DNA of 64,000 bases from Akebia trifoliata (GCA_017979445.1 CM030714.1:9245049-9309048); one strand, 5' to 3'. Shown: positions 1-11,080, counted from the first letter of the stretch. Notes: generated by a model from the letters alone, not told the origin. Numbers and translations are program-made.

Positions 1-128
1 CCATGCGGCTTGTGTGTTAAATATTGACAATGATATGTCTGGTGTGATCCAATCTCATGTGCATTTTGTGATCTATCAACACCACCACCCTAAGGAGACT
101 TTGGATACAACAGGAGGGTTAACCATAC

Positions 129-3044
129 CTTCAACACAGCCGGGAATAAGGAATTAGGTCCTCTAGATGAGAAATATGCTATTCGTGGAGATGCCAATTT
201 CCCCACCAAAGTCCTGGGATGGCTCAGCTTCACAATTGGAGATCTTCAATAATAGAAGAAATAATTGATTCATTCATCCATTCATTTAAACATGCATAAC
301 TTTTCACCTTCACCTTTTTGGTTTCTATTTTACTTACTTTGCTCTTCTGATGTAGGATAGTATTTCCGTCCCTACTTCATAACCTACTACAATGCAAGGG
401 ATGTGATCGCATCCACTTAGCAGATTATCACGATACTGCGCAAAGATTAGCCCAACCCCTCCTGCTTCCAACACGCTGAAAGACGCCTCATCAATGTCCG
501 GTGTGCCAGATACTGCAAAGCAGAGGACAACCTTTCCTGCCGCTAGTGTTGCATTGAGTGTTCCCAGTTTACAAGCTTTACTGCAAGCCATAGTCACCAA
601 GTCAAAATATGGGTTAGAAACGGTAAGGGAAAACTTTGGAAAAATAAGGGGGGGAATGAGAACAAAATAGGAAAAAATAATAAATATAAAGATAATAATA
701 TATAATATTAAACATTTATTTTAAGTTTACAATATATGTTTTAGCGGAAAAAAATATATTATTGAATATCAATGCCCAATAACATGTTTCCACATATAAG
801 CATACATTTTATGATGCTAAAAATTAAAGAGTTTAACCATCAACAAATCTTTTAAGCAGATTAAGACACCATTTGAAAATTATTTTAAAAAATCATAACA
901 TCAAGATATCATCATTAAATCCCATATTAAACGACATTTATGAATCAAACACAAACAACCATAAGACTAGAGAAATTAACTATAGGCCTACAAAATGGGA
1001 TTTTATTACGCAAAAAAAAAAAAATGTTTTAAGTAAAATGCGTGTTTAAAAAAAAAAAAACAAGATTTTTATGTATTAATTGCTAGAGTTACGAAACATG
1101 TTTTAAATGAGACTTTTCGGGAAAAAAAAAATGGAGTTTTTCGTGACTATGCTGCAAACCAAGCAGATTCAAAGGCAAGGTTTGGGAAATTGCAACAAAA
1201 AAAAGGTTGGTAGGAGAGGAGAAAAGTGGCGAGGAGGACCACCCCACCCCCCTCCCCCGTGGCCCCGAGTATATCCCATACTTGTGGCTGGTTGTATCCC
1301 TTGGGACAAGGGAAGGGGGGGTGGGGGTCTATGTCATCAAAAGTACAAGAAAAAAAAAGAGTGGAGAGGAGTCTGAAGTCTTACCTTGAATCATCTGTAG
1401 GGTCCATAGCTATGCGTTCCGAGTACACCAAACCAGTGAATCCTCCTTTATGGTTTCGAGTATCGATGGATTGTCCCTGGAAAAAGTAATACCAAGGGAA
1501 GAAAACTTAGTGGTTTACTTTAGTACCTAATAAAATGCTTTAGAGTCATCCCACATTACCATAAGTGTGTGGTTGTTTCCAAGCGTAATAGCTGTTGGGA
1601 AGGCCCTATCGATGGTGGTGGCAGCAACTGTGAGGATCCACGGTGCCGTATTCACAATTGTCTGAGAGTAAGGCCCATCATTCCCCGCCGAACAAACCAC
1701 AGTTATCCCCCTTGCATTCGCATGGAAAGAACCGATGCCAATTGGATCACGTTGATCGACATAGGAATATAGAGGAACTTCAACGCCAATTGACACAGAG
1801 ATAACGTCAACTCCATCGTGTATGGCCTTGTCAAATGCTTTTAAAAGATCTGCGTCAGGGCATCCTTCACCAGCCCAACAAACTTTGTAGATCGCTAATT
1901 GTGCTAGAGGTGCTCCTCCTCTCGCTACCCCCGAAGCCAACCCTCCATAGCTTGCTTTCTCCACAAAACTACCTGCAGCGGTTGAAGCCGTGTGGGTGCC
2001 GTGACCCATTCCATCCCGCGGAGATAAGAACTCCATGGTTCCCTTTGTTTTGAAACGCTTCTTTGCTTCATCTCCAAGTCCTTTTATAAACCAACGGGCG
2101 CCAATAAGTTTTTTATTGCAGTTTGTGGAATTGAAATGTTCTCCGGTTTGGCAAATTCCTTTCCAACGTGACGGAATTGGACCCATTTTTTTGTCGTTGA
2201 AACTTTCCAACTCTGGCCAGACTCCTTCACAATTGCAACAACAATTAGGGGAAGGGGGGGGGGGGGGGGAATCTCTGAACATGTTTGAAAAGATCATATT
2301 TTTACCTGAATCGATGACACCTATGATTGTTTTTTTACCCATGTTACTCTCTGATAAAAGATTTCCTGTAGAATGGGGAGGGAGTCCAAGAAAATCCCAA
2401 CTTCGGGTAGTATGGAGTTTGTGTACTCGATTCGGAAATACTTGAACAACACCTGGAAACTCTGCAGGCAACCCATTAAAGATGTGTTATGTTACCAACT
2501 TATGGAGCAAATTTGAGTGAGGTACATTTGTTGAAAGTTACCTGCAATTAGTTCTGCTTGAGATTTGGTCAATTTTGCCGCAAAACCAGAGAAACCATGC
2601 TTATAGCTGTATAGAATCGAACTCTTTGCTGCTTCTTTGCTTCAATTTCAAATTTGTTATATATTTTTGTGAGTATGGTAACTCTCTCTCTCCAATGTTC
2701 CAATGTTATCTATAATGTAGCAATATATACATGGTCTTCTTACCTTCCCAATAAGGTTGATAGCATTTCATGGTGTGACTTCATCGTAATTGTTGGGTCC
2801 TCGTGAAGTCTCTTTCCCATATATACTATGTACACCTAGAACCATATTTTAATTCACTAATTTTCTTCTAAATAACTAACATTCTTGAAACTGAAATTAA
2901 ATAACATGAAGAGACACTCACTTTGCTTGGTTCCTTGTCAAAAGAGGCAGAGATCTGAAGATGGAGAAGGACTAACAAGAGTGCACGAAGCATGAGTGGA
3001 TGGTTTTTGGTCAGCCTTCTCATGTTTCGCGAACAAGAAGCCAT
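129..3044 (-). CDS. SBT3-like subtilisin-like serine protease, exons 1-8 (gene runs off the left edge)
   Basis: Secreted S8A subtilase. Exons on the minus strand by GT-AG borders and homology to the intact gene at 45467-54555: 3044-2922, 2835-2744, 2639-2542, 2461-2306, 2224-1560, 1476-1385, 580-338 and 243-129. All join in frame (528 codons). Exons 2, 3, 4 and 8 have exactly the same length as in the second gene, and the others differ by multiples of three. Visible parts: hydrophobic signal peptide (run of L around residues 18-30), I9 propeptide with VYIVYMG and [14 protein letters not shown], catalytic Asp in IIGVIDSG (about D155), catalytic His in GHGTHT (about H231), oxyanion Asn in SAGNDGP, then part of the PA domain. 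The catalytic-Ser exon and the C-terminal Fn3-like domain should lie left of base 1. An upstream in-frame ATG at 3059 is possible; 3044 is preferred because it directly precedes the signal peptide. Nothing seen disables it, but completeness cannot be judged. Confidence 0.88.
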
Positions 3045-3147
3045 CGGTCTGTCAAACAAGGAAGTCGGCTCAATGGGTTTTTAATTCTCTTACTACAAGA
3101 CTATATCATCTAAAGCCGAAGGGCATGATGAATGGTAGCTATTGACA

Positions 3148-3155
3148 ATTTTATA
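3148..3155 (-). promoter_or_regulatory. Putative TATA box of the left subtilase gene
   Basis: The minus strand reads TATAAAAT about 105 bases upstream of the chosen ATG at 3044. A start site some 30 bases downstream would give a 5' UTR of about 75-80 nt. Inferred from sequence and spacing only. Confidence 0.45.
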
Positions 3156-3544
3156 GAAGTGGGGAAAGTGGAGCATTGTTCTTTTCTGCAATCAATCAAA
3201 GAGAAAAAGCAATTCAAACAGTTTTTGATCCTGACTAGGTGTGGAAAATGTAAAAGATGCCTCGGCACGACTCTCATGTGGTCGACACAATTTGAAGAGC
3301 ATCATATCTAAGAGAATTCTCAGGTATGCCCATGATCTACAATTGTTAAATTTATTGTCTGGATGCTTCTCTTAGATTGTGAATGAAAATTGAAAACTAT
3401 TGCTTTTCTTTATGTCAACTTAAATAGTAACTTTAATCCAGTCAATGCTTCCATGAGTGGGTAAGCCAATTTTCAGTCCCATTAAAAGCCATCATGAAAT
3501 CATTGATTTTGTGACCTTGTAAGTAGCAGAAGTGGGCATTTTGC

Positions 3545-3850
3545 ATGACAAAGACTCGTCCCAAGGATTTGGGGTCGGCTAAACAAATCCTATTTCTCCA
3601 TTCCACGCTGTCTAGAGCCAAATCTTATGTTATTGAAAGTGTGTTTAAATCTGCTTTTACTATCTGCATTACAAGTTCTTTTGGGTCTTCCTCTCATTCT
3701 TTTAGGACCTTCAACTTGAATATTTCTTTTAATTAGAGGATATAATTGGCCTTCGTTGAACATGCCCAAACCATCTTTGTTAACTTTCTTTGATTAGTTC
3801 ATCGTCTATTGGAGCTATTTCTATATTTTCTTGAATACGTTTGGTCATGT
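3545..3850. mobile_element. Degraded 3' fragment of an RTE-type LINE (or a SINE sharing that tail)
   Basis: The stretch contains words typical of plant RTE/Au-type retroposon tails: GGATTTGGGGTCGGCT near 3565 and GAACATGCCCAAACCATC near 3758. It is preceded by ordinary AT-rich sequence and has no coding capacity. Assignment rests on remembered consensus words, so the family is tentative. The rest of 3060-5059 shows no gene and no clear repeat. Confidence 0.4.
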
Positions 3851-5059
3851 GTTCATGACTTGATCTATGTATAGTGAACCCGAGTTCCGATTGATGGTCA
3901 ACCAACTCATCAATGTAAACCAACATTTCGATTGGTTTGTGCCCAATCAAAGTGATGATCCACTAATTGAACAGTGTAGATGAATGATGATAGACTTTGT
4001 GTGGTAGTTATAAAGGGTTTAGTCAGTGTGAATGGCATCTTCACTGTTACATACTATTGGGAAATTTCACAAAAAAAACTCAATGTTGCAAAAGCATCAT
4101 TAGAAGTGAAAAAAAGCAAGAATAGTGGGGGGCAAAAAAAAAAGCAAAATAAAAAAGGGGTTCCTATAGGACCACTTCTACTGTTCCACGTTGTGGTTTT
4201 GCTTTTCTTTGTTTCTTTATTTCCACAAGTGGGTTTGTTTCTTTTATGACTGGACTCTAGAGTGCATGGAAAGCTATCAGTGTTCTTGTCAAAGCCAATT
4301 GGACCGGATCACTAAACCCATTAACTGATCCCAAAACTGGTTGGTTGAAACCCTTGAACCATTTATACTTAAAATCAATCAAAATCATTGCCTGAACCCG
4401 GCCAGCAAACCAGTATGAATTGGTCTAATAGTATTTTTCTGAGCCATTGGTTTGGGTCGGGGTTACTTGATCTGTAACCCGACCCTAAATAAATGGGTTG
4501 TACCTTAGACCAGCTCTACACTCCTATCTGACCTAAGTGAGTGAAGCCCATCCTAACATGCTTGGGTTGATTTTTTGATTCATAATAAATTCAGCTCTTT
4601 TAGGCATTTGATATTGTTTTTCTTCACAAGTAGGATCCATAACATACATATATAAAATATACTAGCGGGTTGGGTTGAATATTGAGTCCGACCCTGCCTT
4701 TCCAAACTCAATGTCAAAACTTTAACTATGATCCAATCAATGAGGTGGCCCCAAAAGTTGTTCTACTGAAAGTTGAAACCATTAGAAAAGTTATGTTAAG
4801 TCAATCTAATTATAATGACCATCTGAGTTGGTCCATTTTCAATTATTATTCAAAGAAAATAAATAAACTCTGTACTTGTCCACGGGTTTGGTTATGGTTT
4901 TCAGCTCTGCCATGAATGTCTGGCTTACCATTTGTTAAACTTATAAGAGTTTATGTTGCCAAATCAACTTTTAAAAAATAAAAAATTAAAAAACATGCCA
5001 ACCAGTGAAATTAAATATGGTGCCCAACTTTTATGATGATGTCTTCCCCCCAAAAATAC

Positions 5060-5211
5060 TCGTTACGAAACACAAAAGAATCGTGATAATCTGATTACCC
5101 CACGTGGCAAACTCAATCGACTACCTTGACGTGACAAGTTTAGGAATCGTCGATTGAGTTTGCTACGTGGGGTAGTTAGATTAACACGATTCTTTCATGT
5201 TTTGTAACGAG
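5060..5211. mobile_element. Small foldback element (MITE-like), 152 bp
   Basis: Near-perfect inverted repeat. The left arm starts CTCGTTACGAAACA and continues through TACCCCACGTGGCAAACTCA. The right arm is its reverse complement, ending TGTTTTGTAACGAG. A short unpaired centre lies near 5135. Related arms (AAACTCAATTGA-type, GTGGGGTAGTTAGATTA) recur in the hairpins near 8400-8620 and 62330-62480, so this is a dispersed family. No ORF. Confidence 0.7.
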
Positions 5212-6485
5212 CACAACAATAAATTGAGCAAAAAGTTTGTAAAGCCATCAACACCAAGAGAAAAAATAGCTCCTAGAAAAAATCAGTACATGTGCAATTA
5301 TGTATCCCGAGGGGAAAAAATCTACAAATCTTACACATGTGTTGAGTTAGAAAATCAGTACTCGAATATTAAGATGATAACATGGCTCTAGTACATCATC
5401 CTCGGTCTATTTTAATAGATGAATGAAAAATAATTAAAATACCCTCATATTCTATTTATAACCAAAAACTCTTGATTATTTTCTACCAAAGTTAGTTTTC
5501 TTTAATCTCTGAAGTGAACTTCCTTTGCCTTCTTCAACGTTAAGATTCTATCTACTTCGGCCTTCAAACCTCAAAAATAAGACTGGAATTTTGGGCAGAA
5601 AAATCAGGAGTTTTCTACAAGAAATCAAGGTGAGGTTGATCAGATTAAAAATAATTACCCAATAGGTTGAATGAAGATAGGTCATTTTCATTAGTCTATG
5701 AGAGAAGACCGAGTCCAAGGGGGCATTATCCGTTTGAAAACATAGGGTATCTCATCAAAATATCTTAAGTCACCCATTCATTTAAAACATCATGAATCCT
5801 ATTCAACCCAAGTTGAACCGGATCTTGGTCCTACCTGGTGTTCCGGTTCGCTGACTCGGTTTTTAGTACAGAGGTTAGCGAAATCTGATGCGAAATAAAA
5901 GGTAAAAGTCACTACGTACGTACATCTTTGTTCTATATCCACCCAAAAAAGAAAAAAAATATATGGGACTTTGAGAAGGAACCTTCAAATGTTTCCACTA
6001 AACCAATATTCACCCCCCATGGACACTAGATCGTGCTCACTAGCTCTATGGGCCCCCCTTACTCCGCACACACAGTTTACTTCTTTTTCTTTCTTCCATT
6101 ATTCTTCTCTCCTGAATTTTTTTTTTTTTCGAGGAATTTACCAACTCATAGGCTATAGATCTCAAGGTAGGGGCAAAATTGATATTTCATCCTATAATCG
6201 TTAATCATTCACAATCAACTTATTCATAAAAGAGTCGTGTTGGAGTTCGATGAAAAGCATATATGGTATACGCTTTCACTTCAAGAAGTGCGATATGAGG
6301 TTCCAGTCTTAGGCCACTTCAGCATTATTCTTCATAAAAACACCTTTTTACTTGACGTCGTAAATAGTTTGGACTTTGAAAGGCATCCTATTCAAGTAAA
6401 TATGATGACTTCATCCCACAATATAGCAATTGGCACAAATAGGCTCGACGCTATTTCATAGTTTTGGTTCATGTTTTGTCGAGTC
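5212..6485. other. Intergenic, no gene seen
   Basis: AT-rich sequence with only short random reading frames. A T-run (6117-6130) and a polypurine stretch near 5945-5960 are present. No conserved protein motif or bounded repeat was recognised. Confidence 0.5.
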
Positions 6486-6714
6486 TAGGGGCGGAGCTAG
6501 TAAAGGGACATTGGGGGCAATTGCCCTCACTCAACTTTTTTGGGCATTTTAAATACCCTTGAATTTATGATTAAATTTGAGATACCCCTACATTTTGAAC
6601 TATTGACATGTCCTGTTGCCCCTCACTCCCTCATCTTCCTCCAATTTTTGCCCCTACCCCTCCAATTAACTATAAGTTTGCCCCCACTAAAAGAAAATCC
6701 TGGCTCCACCCCTG
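6486..6714. mobile_element. hAT-like MITE, 229 bp
   Basis: Terminal inverted repeats TAGGGGCGGAGCTAG (left) and the reverse complement of CTGGCTCCACCCCTG (right) flank 229 bp rich in GCCCC/TGGGG words. Flanking 8-mers GTCGAGTC (6478-6485) and TTTGAGTC (6715-6722) look like an aged 8-bp target duplication with two mismatches. The 8-bp duplication and CAGGGG-type ends fit the hAT superfamily. Non-coding. Confidence 0.72.
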
Positions 6715-7359
6715 TTTGAGTCCCTAGCCCAATAGAATAGTACTCATTGCTCGATCTTGAACAATAATACTTGGTTTGTTTATTCATTCAACTTGAATAT
6801 GGATTCATAATTCGTCATTAGAACAAACCTCATTTGTAAGGATAGAAAGACATAATCTAGATGAGTTCCCCTTTCCTCCAAACTTCACTGGCTATTGAAA
6901 CCATCCCATTTGTATCCCCAACATGGGTTAGGGATGATTTTTCGAGACCTCTATTTTGTCGAGTAATCGAAATTCATTAGGAGAGAACAACCAAACTCAA
7001 ACTCCCAATGACGAAGGACCAATTTTAAAAAAATGAGGATTGGGCACGGAAAACAATCAAAGTGTCAAATCGAAAATACATATAATATAATTATCTATAT
7101 TGTTAAAAAATCCTAAGTTGTTTTTTGGGGAGGGCGCACGCACCATTCCACCCTGTCACGTGTTACAGTAGGTAAGTAATCACTTTATTTATGTGGAGGG
7201 GCATATAAAGACTTGAAGTCATGACTTAAGGACTAAATCCAATTGTGTCTTACCATCGCAACTAAAGGCATATAATAACCCACACTTTAAATATAAATAT
7301 ATAAAAAGATATTAGAAATAGAAAATATATCATATATATGGATCAGCAGAGCCAACGAA

Positions 7360-7565
7360 AATGGCCAATGTGTTTCATTCTAAGCCCATTTTATAAGTTG
7401 AAGAATCATGGGCCACCAACTTTGTTGATGGAGAATTGTTAGAATGGGCTGATTTTTTGTGGGGATGATCTTCTCACCATTGAGATCATCCTCATAAAAA
7501 ATAAAAATAAAAATAACTCATTATGAAACTTCTAACCCATATAGGATGAAACACGTTGACCCTTT
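7360..7565. mobile_element. Relic of the nested-hairpin MITE family found in the subtilase introns
   Basis: Contains the family core: GAATGGGCTGATTTTTTGTG, then GATGATCTTCTCACC, then GAGATCATCCTCA, and an outer AAACTTCTAACCCAT, as in the elements at 47859, 48264 and 50148. The termini are degraded and no target duplication is visible. An imperfect stem can still form. Confidence 0.55.
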
Positions 7566-7859
7566 AGTTTGCTCTTGATCCTACTTCATCATATATTTTA
7601 TACAATAACATGAAACTAAAACAATCTTTTTTTTTTTTTAAAGTTCCACATCTAAAATCCATGCCTTATCAAGTTTAAGTGGAACGTTAATCAAACTATT
7701 ATTCATATTTTAAAAATCATGCATAAAAGTAAATGCTCATTCGATAATAAAGTTTATGGAAAGATTGAAGATGTCTTTGAGAAGAAAAGCATAAAGACTT
7801 AATAAAAAGCCTTTCTAGTTGTTCCCCTCATTAAGTATTCATATTTTAAAGAATCGTGA

Positions 7860-8010
7860 TAAAGGGACATTCTAAAGCATACACGGCTGATGTGGTAAGT
7901 GCACAGAACCTTAGATCTTTTTCTTTGGGATACACAAGAAAAAAGATCTATGATTCTGTGCACTTGCCACATCAGCCGCGTATATTTTTGCGGGTCGTTT
8001 TATCACTAGT
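7860..8010. mobile_element. Foldback element with long near-perfect stem
   Basis: Arms GCTGATGTGGTAAGTGCACA... (7888 on) and ...TGTGCACTTGCCACATCAGC (to about 7977) pair over roughly 40 bp, with AGATCTTTTTCTT facing AAGAAAAAAGATCT around a short loop. A sister copy with the same GTGCACAGAACC / GATTCTGTGCAC arms is at 8700-8820. Non-coding. Confidence 0.62.
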
Positions 8011-8394
8011 CTATTTTAAAAGACATAAAAAAAAAATGATCATTTGACCATGAATAAAAGCTAAATAAAATAATCAAATTAACTCTTCATAAATGATTAC
8101 TCTTGTATTGGGATGTAACAAGAATTTTCAAGTAAAAATGTATCGATTCACATTTTGAAATAGTAGTAATGAAGTTCGTAGCTTTGATCTTAAGTTCTTA
8201 GGTAAGATTCGTCTAGGGCTATTAAAGGGAACCGTGGATCCAATGGGATGCCTAGGTCTGACCCGTTACAGAGGATTTGGACTCCCCATTTGTTAATTAA
8301 GTTGAGTTTTTGGGTGAATTGGTTTGGTCCTCATACTCCATTAAATAGAATTGACTCAATCCATATCCAATTTGAAATATGAAAGGGTCTAGTC

Positions 8395-8620
8395 TGCTTC
8401 AAATCACACACACAATCGACTAACTGCTGTGACAAGTTTGAGAATCGTAGATCTGCTCCTTGGTATACACGATTCTCTCGAGATACATTTTTTTTATGGG
8501 AAAGTGTAATTGCATATACCTTGGAGCACAAATCTACCATTCTCAAACATGTCACATCAATGTAATCAATTGAGTTTGACACATGGGGTAGTTAGATTAT
8601 CACTATTCTTCTAGAAATTA
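8395..8620. mobile_element. Foldback element related to 5060-5211 and 62330-62480
   Basis: Left arm with GTGACAAGTTTGAGAATCGT, then AGATCTGCTCCTTGGTATAC. Right arm with ATACCTTGGAGCACAAATCT, then ATTCTCAAACATGTCAC. The outer sequence CAATTGAGTTTGACACATGG matches the outer arm of the 5060 element. The spacer holds a smaller GTGTAATTGCATATACC hairpin. No ORF of interest. Confidence 0.55.
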
Positions 8621-8689
8621 GATAGAAAAAGATGGCTGCAATTATCAAATTATCATTAATAATAATATAATTGTGCTGATGTTTTGAAA

Positions 8690-8820
8690 AATGCTGAAGT
8701 GACTGAAAAAGACACTCAACTGATGTGTCGATGTGCACAGAACCATTGATTTGTTTCCTTGAATCGCGAGGGAAAAAAATTTATGATTCTGTGCACACTG
8801 ACACGTCAACTGATTGTCTT
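8690..8820. mobile_element. Second copy of the GTGCACAG foldback family
   Basis: Arms CAACTGATGTGTCGATGTGCACAG (8718 on) and CTGTGCACACTGACACGTCAACTG pair imperfectly. The loop-proximal words are the same as in 7860-8010. No coding capacity. Confidence 0.5.
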
Positions 8821-9394
8821 TTTGAATCAATGTAGAATGTCTCTCTTTTTTTTCACATCATGAAGGGAAGGTATTGTAACAAAAGAAAAAAATAAGGAAA
8901 GAAAGCAATGAGGAAGGGTCATGAATGAGATTTATCCCAAGAATTTAGAGTTGATCGAATGAATTTTGGCTTCCATTCAATTATGTTTGTAGACACCCGA
9001 ATTTGAGCGGGCCCTCGACGCCAAAATACCCAAAAACAAAAATAAAAACCGTATTGGGCCCTCAAAGCCCATACCTTCAAAAGTCTTGTTTTCCTCAAAA
9101 TAAATGGGCCAATCCTATTCACGTGGCCCATGAATCCCAAAACCATCTATTCCACCCAAGCCCAATCATTCTTATTAAATCCAAGTCCATCCTCATTACC
9201 ATTCAATTCCTTATCCAAGCCCACACCCAAACCCAAACTACTGTTATCCAACATTAACCCAACCCAATCTAAGCCCAAATCCTAACCTAAGCCCAATTCA
9301 CTACCCAAATCCAATCCAACCCACCATCATCACATCAAACCAATCACCAAGAGATGACACATGTCATCATCCCCTTCCACCTCCCGCATCTAAT

Positions 9395-9610
9395 CAACTC
9401 AACCCATAACCCTACCCTAACCGAACCTATTCCCCATCCTCTCATCATCAACAACCAACAACTCAACCCATAACCCTACCCTAACCTAACCTATTCCCCA
9501 TCCTCTCATCAGCAACAACCAACAACTCAACCCATAACCCGACCCTAACCTAACCTATCCCCATCCTCTCATCATCAACCACCCACCTCACAACCCATAC
9601 TCTACAGACC
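9395..9610. repeat. Tandem subrepeats in the solo LTR (about 62-64 bp, 3+ copies)
   Basis: Repeated block beginning CAACTCAACCCATAACCCTA and ending CATCCTCTCATCA, three recognisable copies, the last degraded. The equivalent region of the sister LTR (33360-33610) has a longer unit (about 85 bp). The CCCTAACC words resemble telomere repeats but are not (CCCTAAA)n. Confidence 0.75.
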
Positions 9611-10247
9611 CTAACCTATTCCCCATTCTCTAACACTATCAACCACCCACATCACAACCCATATCTATCCATCACTTTCCCTTAAAACACTCCCACAAAA
9701 TCACCCAACCCATACCTCCCATCATCACCCCCATACTCTTCTCTCTAATCATCTAACCACCATCACCAATCAACCAATCTCATCATCTCCCCCCATTTGC
9801 CACATGTCATCATCCCTTCACCTCTCCTAAAATCCAACCAATCAACCTCTTACACTACACATCCTCTCAAATCTAACACCTTACCTCTTCAACCATCTCT
9901 ACACTCATTCTCCAAACAACTCTCTTACACCCATCAACCATCACTCATCTCACCCCACCAAACACTCTATCCAAATGGATTTGGGTAAGATCCAAACCAT
10001 TTAGGTTAAAACATAACCCATTTCCCTCATTACAAAACTACCCTTATTTCCATCTTAAATTTCATACCCCTCTCATCTCAAACCCATGCCATTATCCATT
10101 ACTCTCTTCATTCACCCCATTATACCCTTAAAATACATCCCAACCTCTATAAAAACCCCTCCATTCTCCTCTTACAAGACCTAATGAAAATTTGAGAAAA
10201 AAATCCTCAAAACACTACAACTCTCTACTCCTACTCTACTCTCAACA

Positions 10248-10289
<42 letters not shown>

Positions 10290-10590
10290 TTCTCTCCAAC
10301 AAGTCAAGCAAAGGAAAAGAAGTCAAGGAAAGTCAAAGGAAGTCAAGGAAGGTCAAGGTGGGTTTGACAAAAGGACACCCCCCCAACTTCCCTCTTCTAC
10401 TCACCCCTTTCCTACACATTTGCACACACCACTATGGTTTAAATCACCAAAGGGCCCCTTCTTCATAAGGGTGCCCTCAATGATTTGAACCAACATTGAA
10501 GCCCCTCACACTTGAGGGCACATATCGATTTTCTTTCATTTTTATTTTCTTTTTTCAAAAAACCGAATCCGAGGTTACCACATTACGTGG

Positions 10591-10625
10591 ATGGAGTAGG
10601 GTGCCTAACACCTTCCCTACTCCAT
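10591..10625 (+). promoter_or_regulatory. Conserved LTR hairpin, copy 1 (outer stem ATGGAGTAGGG)
   Basis: ATGGAGTAGGG (10591-10601) is fully complementary to CCCTACTCCAT (10615-10625). Between them is TGCCTAACACCTT, in which GGTG can also pair with CACC. It lies about 443 bases downstream of the LTR TATA box, so it should be in the transcript (R/U5). The same core with a different stem is in the big element's LTRs; see findings. Confidence 0.7.
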
Positions 10626-10841
10626 AAATGGACCCCCTTACCTTGAATCGAGGTTGGACCACATACACCTTATCTTACGAGAGTCAACAAAAAAATGAAA
10701 AAATGACATGATTTTTCAAAAATACAAATCCGGGTGACCATTCACACCCCATTTCCAATTTTAATGGTGGCGACTCCAAAACACCCCAAAGTGGAGGGAT
10801 GTTTGAAGAATATTCGAAATCCCGTGTCCACAATGTTGAAA

Positions 10842-11080
10842 GTCCTAACTTTTATTGGTTAAATATATTCATCTACGTAAGTGCCTTAAACAAGAAAATT
10901 ATCATCACTAGCGAGCTGATAGTGTAGAGTCTTTAAAACAAAGAGAGAGAGAGAAAGAGTCCGAACTTTTATTGATTAAATATATTCATATTCCCAAGTG
11001 CCTTAAACAATAAAATTATCATATCTCTTGATTTGATAGTGTAGAGTCCTTGATGTAGAGAGAGAGAGAGAGAGACCCAT
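10842..11080. repeat. Two tandem copies of an approx. 117-bp unit
   Basis: GTCCTAACTTTTATTGGTTA... and GTCCGAACTTTTATTGATTA... (about 10842 and 10959) share AAATATATTCAT, GTGCCTTAAACAA, TGATAGTGTAGAGTC and a (GA)n tail. The unit recurs at 13475-13660, and the large duplication starts inside its first copy. Confidence 0.7.

Larger units (their letters stand above)
8988..10832 (+). mobile_element. Solo LTR of a Tat-type Ty3/gypsy element, with perfect 5-bp target duplication
   Basis: Begins TGTAGACACCCG and ends GTGTCCACA, flanked by ATGTT on both sides (8983-8987 and 10833-10837), so it is a complete single LTR of 1845 bp. The sister LTR 32891-34887 is clearly homologous end to end. Features in order: a strongly G-poor, C/A-rich block (about 9150-9960) with tandem subrepeats, a TATA box TATAAAAA at 10148, short CAACTCT repeats at 10240-10290, a conserved hairpin at 10591-10625, and a TGGCGACTCC motif near 10770 in the U5-like end. 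The ten terminal bases are shared with the large Ogre/Tat element on the other strand. The short reading frames inside are not genes. Confidence 0.92.

Noticed and set aside
2035..2445. 136-codon plus-strand frame
   Set aside because: Shadow of subtilase exons 4-5 on the opposite strand.
9395..9610. Interstitial telomere repeats (CCCTAACC words)
   Set aside because: The repeated unit is about 62 bp and lacks (CCCTAAA)n; it is an LTR subrepeat.
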